64,000 nt of DNA from Candidimonas nitroreducens (GCF_002209565.1 NZ_NJIH01000002.1:372001-436000), one strand, 5' to 3'. Numbered from the stretch's first letter, positions 23,472 through 33,594 are shown. Notes: a model not told the origin generated them from the letters alone. Made by a program: numbers and translations.

Positions 23472-24929
23472 ATGAATGCCATCGTGGAATCGCGGCCGTC
23501 TTTGCCGGTACGCCATGAGGCGCTGCGCATCTGCGGAGAACAGATCCGGCGCGAACAGCTCATCGAAGTCCGCAACCCTTATACCGGCGAACTGGTAGGC
23601 ACCGTGCCCAAGGCAACGATTGCGGACGTCAAGCGCGCTTTCGCCTACGCTCACGCATACCGCGCCAGGCTCACCCGCTACGAACGCGCGCAGATCCTGC
23701 GCCGCGCGGCCGAGATCGTGCGGGAACGCACCGAAGAGATTTCCTTGTTGATCACCGCCGAGGCCGGCCTGTGCAGGAAAGATTCCCTGTACGAAGCGGG
23801 GCGCGTCAGCGATGTGCTGGTGTTCGGTGCCAACGAGGCGCTCAAGGACGACGGTCAGGTGTTTTCCTGCGACCTGACGCCCCACGGCAAGCAGCGGCGC
23901 GTCTATACGCAGCGGGATCCTCTGCTGGGCGTAATTTCCGCCATCACGCCATTCAACCATCCCATGAATCAGGTTGCGCACAAGGTCGTGCCGTCCATCG
24001 CCACGAACAACCGGATCGTCGTCAAGCCGTCGGAAAAAGTGCCGCTGTCCGCCTATCTGCTCGCAGACATTCTGTACGCCGCCGGCCTGCCCCAAGAGAT
24101 GCTGCAAGTCCTCACCGGCGACCCGGCAGAAATCGGCGACGAACTCATCACCAATGAACAAGTCGACCTGATCACCTTCACCGGCGGGGTATCCATAGGC
24201 AAATACATAGCAAGCAAAATGGGCTACCGCCGCGCCGTGCTGGAACTCGGCGGCAACGACCCCATCATCGTGATGGAAGACGCCGACCTCGACGAAGCCA
24301 GCACATTGGCCGTGTCGGGCTCGTACAAAAACTCCGGCCAGCGCTGCACGGCGATCAAGCGGATGCTGGTGCACGAGGCCGTAGCCGATCGTTTCGTCGA
24401 ACTGCTGGTGGAAAAGACCCGCGCGTGGCACTGGGGCGACCCCGCGGATCCCGACACCGACATGGGTACCGTCATCGACGAAGCCGCGGCAAAGTCATTC
24501 GAAGCGCAGGTCAACGACGCGGTAAGCCGTGGCGCCAAACTGCTGTATGGCAACATCCGCAAAGGCGCGCTTTATTCGCCGACTGTCCTGGATTACGTGA
24601 TGCCCGACATGCCTCTGGTCAAGTACGAAACCTTCGGGCCGGTGTCGCCGGTGATCCGGTTCCGCGACATCGACGACGCGATCCGCATTTCGAACTCGAC
24701 CGATTATGGGCTGTCGTCCTCGGTATGCACGAATCGCATGGACTATGTCACGCGTTTCATCTCCGAACTCGAAGTCGGCAGCGTCAACGTGCGAGAGGTG
24801 CCCGGCTACCGGCTCGAACTGACACCGTTCGGCGGCATCAAGGATTCGGGCCTGGGCTATAAAGAAGGCGTACAGGAAGCAATGAAGAGCTTCACCCACG
24901 TGAAGACATACTCTTTACCCTGGAGCTGA
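23472..24929 (+). CDS. phnY: Phosphonoacetaldehyde dehydrogenase
   Basis: NAD-dependent aldehyde dehydrogenase converting phosphonoacetaldehyde to phosphonoacetate. 485 residues. Catalytic Cys292 lies in SGQRCTA, the oxyanion Asn162 in TPFNHPMN and the general base Glu in LELGGNDP. Membership of this ALDH branch and the position directly behind phnA support PhnY rather than another ALDH. AGGAGA precedes ATG 23472. Together with PhnA it forms the hydrolytic end of the AEP route that releases acetate and phosphate. Confidence 0.92.
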   Translation: MNAIVESRPSLPVRHEALRICGEQIRREQLIEVRNPYTGELVGTVPKATIADVKRAFAYAHAYRARLTRYERAQILRRAAEIVRERTEEISLLITAEAGLCRKDSLYEAGRVSDVLVFGANEALKDDGQVFSCDLTPHGKQRRVYTQRDPLLGVISAITPFNHPMNQVAHKVVPSIATNNRIVVKPSEKVPLSAYLLADILYAAGLPQEMLQVLTGDPAEIGDELITNEQVDLITFTGGVSIGKYIASKMGYRRAVLELGGNDPIIVMEDADLDEASTLAVSGSYKNSGQRCTAIKRMLVHEAVADRFVELLVEKTRAWHWGDPADPDTDMGTVIDEAAAKSFEAQVNDAVSRGAKLLYGNIRKGALYSPTVLDYVMPDMPLVKYETFGPVSPVIRFRDIDDAIRISNSTDYGLSSSVCTNRMDYVTRFISELEVGSVNVREVPGYRLELTPFGGIKDSGLGYKEGVQEAMKSFTHVKTYSLPWS

Positions 24930-24983
24930 AGGGCCACCCTCCCAGGGCGATTCCGTGGCGGCCCCGCCGGCGCCGTCCCTTGC

Positions 24984-26318
24984 TCAGGCCGCGGCCGGCG
25001 CCGGCACCGGGCGCGCGGCGAACCTGGCCACCCACAAGGCCAGCAGCGCCGCCGCGACGAAGCCCATGGCTGCCCCGAGCCAAGGCCCCTGGGTATAGCC
25101 GGCATCCAGCAACACCCCAAAACCCACCGGCCCCAGCGAAGACCCCACGTCCATGCCCGAATACACCAGGCCGTAGACCGTGCCGACCGCACCCTTGGGG
25201 GTGACTCTGCGGATCAGCATGTCGCGCGACGGCGATGACACCCCCGAGCAGAAGCCCGCCAGGGCCACTACCGCCACCGCCCACGACGAAGCCACCGTTC
25301 CGGAAGCCAGCCACACCAGCAGCAGCCCGGCCAGCACCAGCGACACGGCAATCGTGCGTTCGGTATTGGGCGTGGCCGCCACCAGGAAACCCCCGGCCAG
25401 CATGCCCAGCGCCGCGGCCAGCATATACGCGGACAGCGCCGAGCCGGCCAGCACCTTGTCCAGGCCGTACACCTGCCCCAGCATCGGAATCGTATAGTTC
25501 TGCACCGCCGACAGCGCCATCGCGGTGCAGGCGAAGAACAGGAAGGCCCCCCACAGGGCCGGGCGGCTGGCGAGCGTGGCCAGCGTGCGCAGCGCCGGCT
25601 CGCGGGCCGGCGCAGGACGAGCCTGGGCCGCACCCGCACCGTTCCCGTTCGCCGCGCCTTCAGCGGCGTCACCCGCAACACCACGCGCAGCCGCAGCGGC
25701 GTGGGAATCGTCGCCCCCCTCGAGCAGGCCGCGCCCCAGCCAGGTCAGCAGCAGCACGCAGGCCACCAGCGCCGCGGCGGCGAAGGCCGCCACGCGCCAA
25801 TTGGCCACATGGATGATCCCCGCCATGAACACCGGGGTCAGCGCCCAGCCCAGGTTGCCCGTCAGGCCATGCGCGCTGAAGGCATGGCCCAGCCGGCGCA
25901 TACTGACCCGATGGTTGATGATGGAATAGTCGACCGGATGGAACACCGAATTACCGGCCCCGCCCACCAGCGCGGCCAGCATCAGCATGGGGTAGCCCGC
26001 CGACGCGCCGATCAGCACCCCCGACAGCACGAAGCAGGCCAGGCCGAAACGCAGTACCGGCGCCGGGCCGATGCGATCCACCACAAAGCCCGAAGAGGCC
26101 TGCCCCAGGCAGGAAACCAGGAAAAACGCCGAGGCCAGCAGGCCCAGCTTGACGAAGTCGTAGCCGTACTGCGCCGCCAGCGACAGATACAGGGTGGGCA
26201 GCACCAGCTGGAAAAAATGCGAACACGCATGCGCCGCGCCGATCAGCCCGATGGTGCGCCAGTCCCGGCGCCGGAGATCGGCGCTGTCGAGCGGCACGTC
26301 GAGTGCCGGGGCGTTCAT
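24984..26318 (-). CDS. MFS transporter
   Basis: 444 residues, 12 predicted membrane segments in two halves. The halves are joined by a long Ala/Gly-rich cytoplasmic linker (about residues 205-250). The first half has the DRIGPAPVLRFG loop equivalent to the MFS A-motif. It resembles the fosmidomycin-resistance / small-molecule exporter branch, but the substrate cannot be told. It lies 81 bp downstream of pgsA on the same strand and converges on phnY. Confidence 0.85.
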   Translation of the reverse strand: MNAPALDVPLDSADLRRRDWRTIGLIGAAHACSHFFQLVLPTLYLSLAAQYGYDFVKLGLLASAFFLVSCLGQASSGFVVDRIGPAPVLRFGLACFVLSGVLIGASAGYPMLMLAALVGGAGNSVFHPVDYSIINHRVSMRRLGHAFSAHGLTGNLGWALTPVFMAGIIHVANWRVAAFAAAALVACVLLLTWLGRGLLEGGDDSHAAAAARGVAGDAAEGAANGNGAGAAQARPAPAREPALRTLATLASRPALWGAFLFFACTAMALSAVQNYTIPMLGQVYGLDKVLAGSALSAYMLAAALGMLAGGFLVAATPNTERTIAVSLVLAGLLLVWLASGTVASSWAVAVVALAGFCSGVSSPSRDMLIRRVTPKGAVGTVYGLVYSGMDVGSSLGPVGFGVLLDAGYTQGPWLGAAMGFVAAALLALWVARFAARPVPAPAAA

Positions 26319-26399
26319 GTCAGCCTCCGCAAAACTGCCCGGCGAAGACTGAAACTCTCGTAGAGGGCAGCGAACGTGGTAAGCGTGAGGGCCATTTCA

Positions 26400-26966
26400 T
26401 CAGCCTCCGCGGCTGCGGATTTCCGGCCACGCGCGGCGCAGGTAATAGCACATGGACCAGACCGTGAGCACGGCGGCGATGATGATCAGCACCCTTCCGA
26501 CCCATTGCAGCGACACCCCGTGAATGGGCTGCCAATACAGCAGGCAGGGAATCGCCACCATTTGCGCGGCGGTCTTGAACTTGCCCAGCCAGTGCACCGC
26601 CACGCTGCCGCTGGCGCCGATTTTCGCCATCCACTCGCGCAGCGCCGAGATCGTGATTTCCCGCCCGATGATGATAAGCGCGATGAACGAATCGACGCGA
26701 TTCAGATCCAGCAGCACCAATAGCGCCGCGCACACCATGAGCTTGTCGGCCACCGGGTCGAGGAAGGCGCCGAAGGCCGAGGTCTGGTTCCAGCGCCGCG
26801 CCAGCCAGCCATCGAACCAGTCGGTAAGCGCCGCCACGATGAAAGCCACCGCGGCGACCGCGTCGCGCGCCGGCACCCAGCCGCCAGGCAGGTAGAACAG
26901 GCCCACCACCAGCGGAATCATGGCTATGCGCAGCCAGGTAAGAAAAATCGGTACGTTCAAGGGCAT
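26400..26966 (-). CDS. pgsA: CDP-diacylglycerol-glycerol-3-phosphate 3-phosphatidyltransferase
   Basis: Makes phosphatidylglycerol phosphate, the committed step to phosphatidylglycerol and cardiolipin; inner-membrane protein. 188 residues, with several hydrophobic segments. The CDP-alcohol phosphotransferase motif is complete: TDWFDGWLARR then GAFLDPVADK (Asp, Asp-Gly, Ala-Arg, Gly, Asp, Asp pattern, about residues 51-74). The start is taken at MPLNVPIFLTWLR (26966); an ATG four codons upstream is also possible. It follows uvrC by 178 bp, a common proteobacterial neighbourhood. Confidence 0.95.
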   Translation of the reverse strand: MPLNVPIFLTWLRIAMIPLVVGLFYLPGGWVPARDAVAAVAFIVAALTDWFDGWLARRWNQTSAFGAFLDPVADKLMVCAALLVLLDLNRVDSFIALIIIGREITISALREWMAKIGASGSVAVHWLGKFKTAAQMVAIPCLLYWQPIHGVSLQWVGRVLIIIAAVLTVWSMCYYLRRAWPEIRSRGG

Positions 26967-27144
26967 AATGGGCACCATACTACATTATCTTCGGGGCTTA
27001 TTGCCTGGCCGTGTCGCCGCGACGATAAGGGGCGGGCCACTCCGGGCCGCACTGGCTACCTGCCGCACGGCAAGCGCCGTACGGATACCGAATTCCCGCT
27101 TGCACATCGAACAAGCCAGACGCCAGACAGGGCATTGGCGGGAT

Positions 27145-28983
27145 CTAGCGCAAAGCCTGGTAGATGCGCTCGGCCAGCTCGTCGGAAATCCCTTCCACCG
27201 TGCGCAGGTCGTCGACGCTGGCGCCGACCACCCCCGAAAACCCGCCGAAGCGCGCCAGCAGTTTCTGGCGCCGCTTGGCCCCGACCCCTTCGATTTCTTC
27301 CAGGCGCGACACGTTGCGCGCCTTGGCGCGACGCGCGCGCATGCCGGTAATGGCAAAGCGATGCGCCTCGTCGCGCACCTGCGCCACCAGCATCAGCGCC
27401 GCCGACTCCGGCCCCAGCGCAAGCGGCGCGCGGCCGTCGGCAAACACCAGCGTCTCCAACCCTACTTTGCGCCCTTCCCCCTTGGCCACCCCGACCAGCG
27501 TGTGGATGTCCAGGCCCAATTCCGCGAATACCTGGCGCGCCACCTCCACCTGGCCGCGCCCGCCGTCGATCAGCACGATGTGCGGCATGGGCGACTGGCC
27601 GTCGGCCACCCGGGCGAAACGCCGGTTCAGGGCCTGGCGCATGGCGGCATAATCGTCGCCCGGCGTGATGCCGGCGATGTTGTAGCGTCGGTACAGCGAG
27701 GGCTGCATCTCATGGTGCATGTACACCACGCAAGAGGCCTGCGTCGCCTCGCCGGCCGTGTGGCTGATGTCGAAGCACTCGATGTGCATGGCGTCCAGCG
27801 CCGCTTCGTCCGTGTCCATGTCGAGCAGGCTCGCCAGCTCCAGCGTGCGCGCGGCGCGCGCGCTGGACTCCGACAGCACGCGGGCGAGCGCCAGCTCGGC
27901 ATTCTTCAGGGCTTGCTCGAGCCAGGTCTTGCGCACGCCTTGCGGCCGCAGCAGCACACGCGCCTTGACCCCGGTCTGCTCGGCCAGCAGGCTCATCAGG
28001 TCGGGATCCGATAGCGCGTGCGAACACACCAGCACGGCCGGCATGGCGCTGTCCAGATAATGCTGGCCGACGAAGGCGCTGAGCACGTCGCCCGGCGTAT
28101 CGTCCTGGGCGTGCGACGGAAAAAAGGGCTTGTCGCCCAGATGGCGCCCGCCGCGCACCATCGCCAGGTTCACGCATACGCGCCCGCCCGAGCTCGCCAG
28201 CGCGATCACATCCACATCATCGTTGCCGGTCTTTTCCATGGTCTGCTGCTGCAGCACGCGCGCCAGCGCGCCCATCTGGTCGCGCAGCGCCGCCGCCTGC
28301 TCGAAGCGCAGCTCGTCGGAGGCCCGCTGCATGCGCTTCTCGATGTCGCGCAGCACTTCCGTGGCGCGCCCGTCCAGGAAGCGCAGCGCGCGATCCACGT
28401 CGGCCAGATATTCGTCGGGCGCGATCAGTCCCACACAGGGCGCCGAACAGCGCCCGATCTGATACAACAGACAGGGCCGCGAGCGATTGGCGTACACGCT
28501 GTCCTCGCAGGTGCGCAGCCGGAACACCTTCTGCAGTATCTGGATGGTCTCGCGCACCGCCCAGGCATTCGGGTACGGGCCGAAATAGCGCCCCTTGCCC
28601 TTGGTGCTGCCGCGGTAGTAGGCGATGCGCGGCGCGCGGTGGTCGGTAACAGCCAGGTAGGGGTAGGACTTGTCGTCGCGAAACAGGATGTTGTAGCGCG
28701 GCTTGAGGCTCTTGATGAGATTGTTTTCCAGCAGCAGCGCCTCGGCCTCGGAGCGCGTCACCGTGACTTCCAGCCGCGCCACGCGCGAAACCATCTGCGC
28801 GATGCGCGGGCTGGCCAGCGTCTTCTGGAAATACGAAGACACGCGCTTCTTCAGGTCGCGCGCCTTGCCTACGTACAGCACCTCGCCGGCGGCATCGATG
28901 TGCCGGTACACGCCGGGCAGGTGCGGCAGGTCAGCCAGAAACGATTTCAGATTGAAGTCTTCGGGCATATTGGTAGCGTTCAT
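27145..28983 (-). CDS. uvrC: Excinuclease ABC subunit C
   Basis: Makes both incisions in nucleotide excision repair with UvrB. 612 residues. The N-terminal GIY-YIG nuclease (PGVYRHI ... [14 protein letters not shown]) is followed by a UVR helix pair ([18 protein letters not shown], about 208-225), the RNase H-like C-terminal nuclease ([16 protein letters not shown]) and a tandem helix-hairpin-helix end. The start overlaps the end of nagZ by 53 bp; a second in-frame ATG (28968) would shorten the overlap to 38 bp. Confidence 0.97.
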   Translation of the reverse strand: MNATNMPEDFNLKSFLADLPHLPGVYRHIDAAGEVLYVGKARDLKKRVSSYFQKTLASPRIAQMVSRVARLEVTVTRSEAEALLLENNLIKSLKPRYNILFRDDKSYPYLAVTDHRAPRIAYYRGSTKGKGRYFGPYPNAWAVRETIQILQKVFRLRTCEDSVYANRSRPCLLYQIGRCSAPCVGLIAPDEYLADVDRALRFLDGRATEVLRDIEKRMQRASDELRFEQAAALRDQMGALARVLQQQTMEKTGNDDVDVIALASSGGRVCVNLAMVRGGRHLGDKPFFPSHAQDDTPGDVLSAFVGQHYLDSAMPAVLVCSHALSDPDLMSLLAEQTGVKARVLLRPQGVRKTWLEQALKNAELALARVLSESSARAARTLELASLLDMDTDEAALDAMHIECFDISHTAGEATQASCVVYMHHEMQPSLYRRYNIAGITPGDDYAAMRQALNRRFARVADGQSPMPHIVLIDGGRGQVEVARQVFAELGLDIHTLVGVAKGEGRKVGLETLVFADGRAPLALGPESAALMLVAQVRDEAHRFAITGMRARRAKARNVSRLEEIEGVGAKRRQKLLARFGGFSGVVGASVDDLRTVEGISDELAERIYQALR

Positions 28984-29989
28984 TGGCCTGCAGCTCGTCC
29001 CAGCCGGGCGCCGCCACGCGCGGCATCAGACGCCGCAGCCGCGCGATCGAGGCGGCCTGCGGTTCGATGCGCAGCCGCTGCAGCAGCTCGTCGGCCAGGT
29101 CTGGGCGATTGCACACCAGTACCATGTCGCAGCCAGCCCCCAGCGCCGCCTCGGCACGGGCCAGGATGTCGCCCGCCACGGTGGCGCCCTGCATGGTCAG
29201 GTCATCGGAAAACACCACGCCGTCGTAGGCCAGGCGCTCGCGCAGCACCGACTGGATCCAGTAGCGCGAAAAACCCGCCGGCTGCGGGTCGACTTGCGGA
29301 TAAATGACGTGCGCCGGCATCACCGATGGCAGTACCATGTCGCCCAGCCAGTCGTAGGGCGCGGCGTCCTCGGCCAGAATCTCTTCCAGGCCGCGCGAGT
29401 CCACTGGAATTTCGTGGTGCGAATCGGCCTGCACCGCGCCGTGGCCCGGGAAGTGCTTGCCGCAGGCTGCCATGCCGGCCAGCGCCAGGCCCTGCACCAG
29501 GGCGCGCGCCAGTACCGCGACCACGCGCGCATCGCTATGGAAGGCGCGGTCGCCGATGACGCTGCTGACGCCGTAGTCCAGATCCAGTACCGGCGTGAAG
29601 CTCAGGTCGACCCCGCAGGCGCGCAGCTCGGCGCCCAGCACATAGCCAGTTTCGCTGGCCAGCCGCAAGGCGCGCAGCGCATCGCGCATCCACAGCTCGC
29701 CCAGGCGGCCCATGGCCGGAAGCGGCGTGAAGCCGTCGCTGCGGAAACGCTGCACGCGGCCGCCTTCATGGTCGACGGCGATCAACAGGGGTTCGTCGCG
29801 CAGCGCATGGATATCGCCACACAGCTTCTGCAGCTGCGCGCGGCTCTCGAAATTGCGCGCGAACAGGATCACGCCCCCGACCAGAGGATGGCGCAGGCGG
29901 CGCTTCTCGTGCGCGCTCAGGCCGGTGCCGGCCACATCGACCATGACGGGCCCGGGCGGCAGGATGGTGCGTTTTCTGGATTGGGGCAT
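28931..29989 (-). CDS. nagZ: Beta-N-acetylhexosaminidase
   Basis: Family 3 glycosidase that removes N-acetylglucosamine from anhydromuropeptides during cell-wall recycling in the cytoplasm. 352 residues from [10 protein letters not shown] at 29989. It has the family motif [18 protein letters not shown], whose Asp-His pair acts as general acid/base, and the nucleophile Asp in FSDDLTM. The start follows AGGAG by about 12 bases; an upstream extension to 30058 lacks similarity. It overlaps uvrC, so the two are translationally linked. Confidence 0.95.
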   Translation of the reverse strand: MPQSRKRTILPPGPVMVDVAGTGLSAHEKRRLRHPLVGGVILFARNFESRAQLQKLCGDIHALRDEPLLIAVDHEGGRVQRFRSDGFTPLPAMGRLGELWMRDALRALRLASETGYVLGAELRACGVDLSFTPVLDLDYGVSSVIGDRAFHSDARVVAVLARALVQGLALAGMAACGKHFPGHGAVQADSHHEIPVDSRGLEEILAEDAAPYDWLGDMVLPSVMPAHVIYPQVDPQPAGFSRYWIQSVLRERLAYDGVVFSDDLTMQGATVAGDILARAEAALGAGCDMVLVCNRPDLADELLQRLRIEPQAASIARLRRLMPRVAAPGWDELQANERYQYARRLQSEIVSG

Positions 29990-30263
29990 CGCTTGCTGCA
30001 ACTCCTGGGTGTGCGGGAAAACTTGGGCAAAGGCGCCGCGGTAAAGGCCGCGAAGCAATAAAAGCTATGGCGTAAATATATAGAAAAAAATGAAAATATA
30101 GAGGGAAGAGCCCATGGAAGCGGCGCTCCAGGCAGGCGGCCAGTATAGCGGCCACCGCCGACCGGGGCCCACCCACCGCGCCGCGCAGCATCGGCCGAAT
30201 CACGGATTTTCGCAGCTGGCGAGCCGGCACCCGCCTGGCTCGCCGCGCAACACCCGCCCGGAA

Positions 30264-30692
30264 TCACCCATCGGCCGGCGCGGCGCGCGCCTCGACCACC
30301 ACGAAGGCCGCCACCATATCACTTTCGTCGGTCATGGATACATGGGCCGCGCCGAAACGCTGCGCGTACCAGCCCGCCAGGGGCTCGGACAGGCTTACGC
30401 CCGGCTTGCCGCCGGGGCGATTGAGCGTCTGCATCAGCGTCCAGGACATCGGCGCGTGCATGCCCAGCCCTATGGCCTTGGAAAACGCCTCTTTGGCGGC
30501 GAAGCGCGTGGCGATGTAACGGATGCCGCGCTGGCTGTCGCGCTGGTAGCGGCGCTGGAAGACTTCGAGTTCCTGCGGGCCGAGAATGCGCTGGGCGAAA
30601 CGCAGGCCGTGGCGCGCGTAGGCGTTCTCGATGCGCTGCACACGCAGCAGATCGACCCCTATGCCCGCCACATTACCCGTTTGCCCCAGCAT
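30264..30692 (-). CDS. acpS: Holo-[acyl-carrier-protein] synthase
   Basis: Transfers 4'-phosphopantetheine to acyl carrier protein. About 142 residues from 30692, with the two signature magnesium-binding segments [13 protein letters not shown] (Asp14) and [13 protein letters not shown]. The start at [14 protein letters not shown] is preferred over the 11-codon longer frame because AcpS proteins begin just before the first motif. nagZ follows after 274 bp. The usual upstream partner pdxJ is not here; a vapBC pair lies upstream instead. Confidence 0.93.
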   Translation of the reverse strand: MLGQTGNVAGIGVDLLRVQRIENAYARHGLRFAQRILGPQELEVFQRRYQRDSQRGIRYIATRFAAKEAFSKAIGLGMHAPMSWTLMQTLNRPGGKPGVSLSEPLAGWYAQRFGAAHVSMTDESDMVAAFVVVEARAAPADG

Positions 30693-30784
30693 CAGCCTGT
30701 TCCGTCCGGCATCACGCCGCGCCACCGCGGCGCAGCCGAATTCGCATCATACCGTGAGCGGAACAGAAACGGCCCCGCGCTGCG

Positions 30785-30819
30785 GCGCCTGCCGGCTGCC
30801 GGAATCCGCCGGCAAGCGC
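30785..30819 (-). terminator. Hairpin downstream of vapC
   Basis: TGCCGGC (30790-30796) pairs with GCCGGCA (30808-30814), extended by GCGC/GCGC outside (30785-30788 and 30816-30819). It stands between vapC and acpS on the minus strand and lacks a U-tract. Confidence 0.4.
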
Positions 30820-30841
30820 GGACGATATCTCCTTCCTACGC

Positions 30842-31231
30842 TCAAATGGTCTTGGCGAACAGCGCCACGCCGGGCAGGCCTTTGAAATGGGCATCGCAGG
30901 TGAGCAGTTCCGCTCTCTGACTGCGCGCCGTCGCGTAGACGACAGCGTCGGCAGTGGCGAGCTTGTATTCGCGGTGCAGATCCGCCGCGAACAGGGCGAT
31001 GGCTGTATCCAAGGGCACGACGACGCACTTCTGCGTATAGGCGATCACCCCGTCGGCTTGATCCTCGCCCGCTACGCGCACCAGCCACTTCGACAATTCC
31101 AGCTGCACTATGGTCGGAACAATGCACTGCGGCTTGTCCGGGAATTGCTTGCCCAGCTTTTTGCCCAGCGCACTACCCGTAAGCCATTCGATCCAGGCCG
31201 AGGTATCGACCACACGCGACGGCGCCGCCAT
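30842..31231 (-). CDS. vapC: VapC-type PIN-domain ribonuclease toxin
   Basis: 129 residues, PIN fold. The acidic metal-binding residues are all present: Asp9 (VVDTSAWIE), Glu45 (QLELSK), Asp95 (ATADAVVYA) and Asp113 (TCDAHF). VapC proteins cut structured RNA such as tRNA. Its ATG overlaps the vapB stop codon by one base (TGATG), showing tight coupling with the antitoxin. The pair lies between acpS and a Bug-receptor operon on the same strand. Confidence 0.92.
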   Translation of the reverse strand: MAAPSRVVDTSAWIEWLTGSALGKKLGKQFPDKPQCIVPTIVQLELSKWLVRVAGEDQADGVIAYTQKCVVVPLDTAIALFAADLHREYKLATADAVVYATARSQRAELLTCDAHFKGLPGVALFAKTI

Positions 31232-31443
31232 CAGTAGCGATCCTTGCGGTCGCGGTAGCCGTCCTTGTGAGCCCCCTTGGCGATACCGGCCAGTTCATCG
31301 AGCTCGGGCACGGGCATTACCAGCACGCCCTTGCCCTTGGGAATGAACACGAACTCCTGGCCGGCCTCCCAATGCTGCTTTTCCCGCACAGCCTTGGGAA
31401 TGGAAATCTGGAATTTGCTCGACAGCGTGGCGGTAGCGGTCAT
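31231..31443 (-). CDS. vapB: VapB-type antitoxin (AbrB/SpoVT fold)
   Basis: 70 residues from ATG 31443 (MTATATLSSKFQISIPKAVRE). The AbrB-like swapped hairpin occupies residues 1-45 and a charged toxin-neutralising tail the remainder (KGAHKDGYRDRKDRY). A TTG four codons upstream is less likely as start. It would bind VapC and repress the operon; the upstream sequence CCAAATTGATATCG...TATTGG contains dyads that could be the operator, but this is only suggestive. Confidence 0.9.
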   Translation of the reverse strand: MTATATLSSKFQISIPKAVREKQHWEAGQEFVFIPKGKGVLVMPVPELDELAGIAKGAHKDGYRDRKDRY

Positions 31444-31579
31444 TTTCGTACCCAATATTCATCGATATCAATTTGGTAAGAATAACTCCTTGCGCCCGCC
31501 AGGTCGAGCCGTGATCATCGACACCACCCCCTCCCCGGCTGCCGAAGACACTCTTTACTGCCCAGATTCGGCTGCGGCC

Positions 31580-32548
31580 TCACTTCAGGACGATATTGTT
31601 GGATTTGATCAGTGCCGCCCATCGCTTCGCCTGATCGGCCAAAAATGTCCGGAACTCCTCGGGCGTACTGCCAACGGCGCCAAGGCCCAGAGTATCCAGG
31701 CGTTCTAATATTGGCTTTTCGCGCGCGACCTGCTGAACGGCCTTGGACAGGCGCTGGACAATACCCTCCGGCGTCTTGCCCGGTAGGAAGAAACCGTTCC
31801 AATCGGAAATCACGAATTCCGGAAAACCCAGCTCTACGAAACTGGGAATCTTCGGCAGGACTGAAAGGCGTTCATTCGACGTAACCGCCAACGGCCGAAG
31901 TTTCCCCTGCCTGATGTATCCAATAGCCGAGGAGATGTTGCCGAAATAGGTGTCGACGCGCCCGCCCAACAAATCGACCACCGCAGGCGCCCCGCCTTTA
32001 TAGGGCACGTGTATCAGTTTGACGCCTTCATACTTCATGAGCATCTCGCCGCAAAAGTGCGCGACGCCACCGATGCCGCCGGAGGCATAAGTCATCTTGC
32101 CCGGACGAGCCCGCGCCGCCGCCACAAATTCCTGTACTGATTTATAAGGCGACTTGGTCGATACCAACATCACGCTCGGCGCATTGACCGCCTGCGATAC
32201 GGGCCGAAGATCCTTCTCGAAGTCGTAACTGAGTTTGTGCGCAATCGAATTAATGACAGAGGCGAAGGTATCGTAGAGCACCGTGTAGCCATCGGGCCTC
32301 TCATGCACCACCAGGTTCGAGGCGATCATGCCACTGGCTCCTCCCCGGTTTTCAATGACCAAGGATTGGCCCAGTGGCTCGTACATTGCCCTCGCGAACA
32401 ATCTTGCCACGGTGTCAGCTCCGCCTCCGGCGGAAGAGCCGACAATCACATGAACCGAGCGATCCGGCCACGCTTCGGCGCTCATTGCCCGGGGAAGGAC
32501 GGCGCCGCACGCCAGGCCCATCAAAAATCTGCGTCGATTTGTAGTCAT
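31580..32548 (-). CDS. Bug-family (TctC-like) periplasmic solute receptor
   Basis: 322 residues. The N-terminal export signal has a twin-arginine-like start (MTTNRRRFLMGLACGAVL) and ends near residue 24-27. The mature part has the Bug hallmarks PDRSVHVIVGSSAGGGADT, NRGGASGMIAS, HVPYKGGAPAVVDLLGGRVD and LAVTSNERL. Bug proteins bind carboxylates or amides for tripartite tricarboxylate transporters, or act as orphan sensors; no membrane subunits are encoded here. It is the last gene of a three-gene minus-strand operon (25 bp after the lyase gene). Ligand unknown, probably a carboxylate related to the operon's enzymes. Confidence 0.92.
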   Translation of the reverse strand: MTTNRRRFLMGLACGAVLPRAMSAEAWPDRSVHVIVGSSAGGGADTVARLFARAMYEPLGQSLVIENRGGASGMIASNLVVHERPDGYTVLYDTFASVINSIAHKLSYDFEKDLRPVSQAVNAPSVMLVSTKSPYKSVQEFVAAARARPGKMTYASGGIGGVAHFCGEMLMKYEGVKLIHVPYKGGAPAVVDLLGGRVDTYFGNISSAIGYIRQGKLRPLAVTSNERLSVLPKIPSFVELGFPEFVISDWNGFFLPGKTPEGIVQRLSKAVQQVAREKPILERLDTLGLGAVGSTPEEFRTFLADQAKRWAALIKSNNIVLK

Positions 32549-32573
32549 CTTGTCTCCTTTTTTCCAATAACGA

Positions 32574-33560
32574 TCAATGCGGGGATCGGATCACGAACGA
32601 GCGCTCGGCGTCGCGATAGCGGCGCTGCAACTCTTCCTCACTGAGCACGCTTCGTTCCAGCGCGTCGATGAACTCGTAGCCCATCAGCTCGGTGACGTCT
32701 TCAATGCCGGCCAGCAGATCCGGCCGATCGTGTATCGTGCCGGTCGCCGAACAATCGGCCCATAGCCCAAGCGCGATGTCCATGGCCTTGATGGCGGCCG
32801 CCGGCAGCATGCGAGCGCAGCTGACGCGCGCGACCCCCATCTTCTCGAGCTCGAGCGGGCTGATAAGCGGGGTTGTCGGCCGGCTACGCACGCCAAAACC
32901 CATGTTGACGTTAACGGGTGCTTGCACCGCATCGACGAAGCGCCGGATGTCGTCCGCCGAGGCGATCGCATCGGGGTAGACCATGTCGGCGCCCGCAGCG
33001 AGGTAAAGTTTGGCGCGCTTGATCGCACCCTCGAGGCCTTCGACCGCGATTGCATCGGTTCGCGCATTGATGATGAAGTTGGAGTCGCGCCTTGCCCGCA
33101 CCGCCGCTTCGATCTTGGCCGCGGCATCTCGCGGGTCGATGACTTCCTTGCCACGCATGTGTCCGCAGCGCTTGGGGATCACCTGATCCTCGATGTTGAT
33201 ACCGACGATACCCGCCTCCTCGAAATACTGGACTGCGTGGTAAACCGTCACGGCGTTGCCGTAGCCGTTGTCAGCGTCGGCCATCATCGGGATCGAGACC
33301 GATTGCGCCAGGTGTTTGCAGCCGTCGACATTCTCGAGCAAGCCCATGATGCCGACGTCGGGTTGTGAAAACCGTGAATTGCTGAGGCCGGCGCCACTGA
33401 CCGCGCATGCCTTGAATCCTTTTTTTTCAATAAGTCTCGCGCTGTAGCCGTCATAGCAGCCCGGCGAGACGATGATCTTGCCGGACTTCAGCATAGCGCG
33501 CATGGTCGCCATTTTCTGGGCTGCGGACGGCCTCTGAGGTAGATTGGATGTCTCGTTCAT
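32574..33560 (-). CDS. Isocitrate lyase / PEP-mutase superfamily lyase
   Basis: 328 residues from MNETSNLPQRP at 33560; the longer frame runs into the upstream gene. TIM-barrel with metal-site ADADNGYGN (Asp95, Asp97), NIEDQ (Glu124, Asp125) and KRCGH (residues 130-134). The cysteine-containing loop points to a C-C lyase such as methylisocitrate or dimethylmalate lyase, or an oxaloacetate-type hydrolase, rather than a PEP phosphonomutase. It lies 34 bp after the amidohydrolase and 25 bp before the Bug receptor. The exact 2-hydroxy-acid substrate cannot be determined. It is not a second aceA: it is shorter and lacks the aceA insertions. Confidence 0.85.
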   Translation of the reverse strand: MNETSNLPQRPSAAQKMATMRAMLKSGKIIVSPGCYDGYSARLIEKKGFKACAVSGAGLSNSRFSQPDVGIMGLLENVDGCKHLAQSVSIPMMADADNGYGNAVTVYHAVQYFEEAGIVGINIEDQVIPKRCGHMRGKEVIDPRDAAAKIEAAVRARRDSNFIINARTDAIAVEGLEGAIKRAKLYLAAGADMVYPDAIASADDIRRFVDAVQAPVNVNMGFGVRSRPTTPLISPLELEKMGVARVSCARMLPAAAIKAMDIALGLWADCSATGTIHDRPDLLAGIEDVTELMGYEFIDALERSVLSEEELQRRYRDAERSFVIRSPH

Positions 33561-33594
33561 AGTCTTTTGGGCAGAATGATGAAGGGTTGGAAAG

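Noticed and set aside
32574-33560. PEP phosphonomutase, that is a phosphonate biosynthesis gene
   Set aside because: The KRCGH loop belongs to the lyase branch, and no phosphonopyruvate decarboxylase is near; the phosphonate genes in the window are catabolic.
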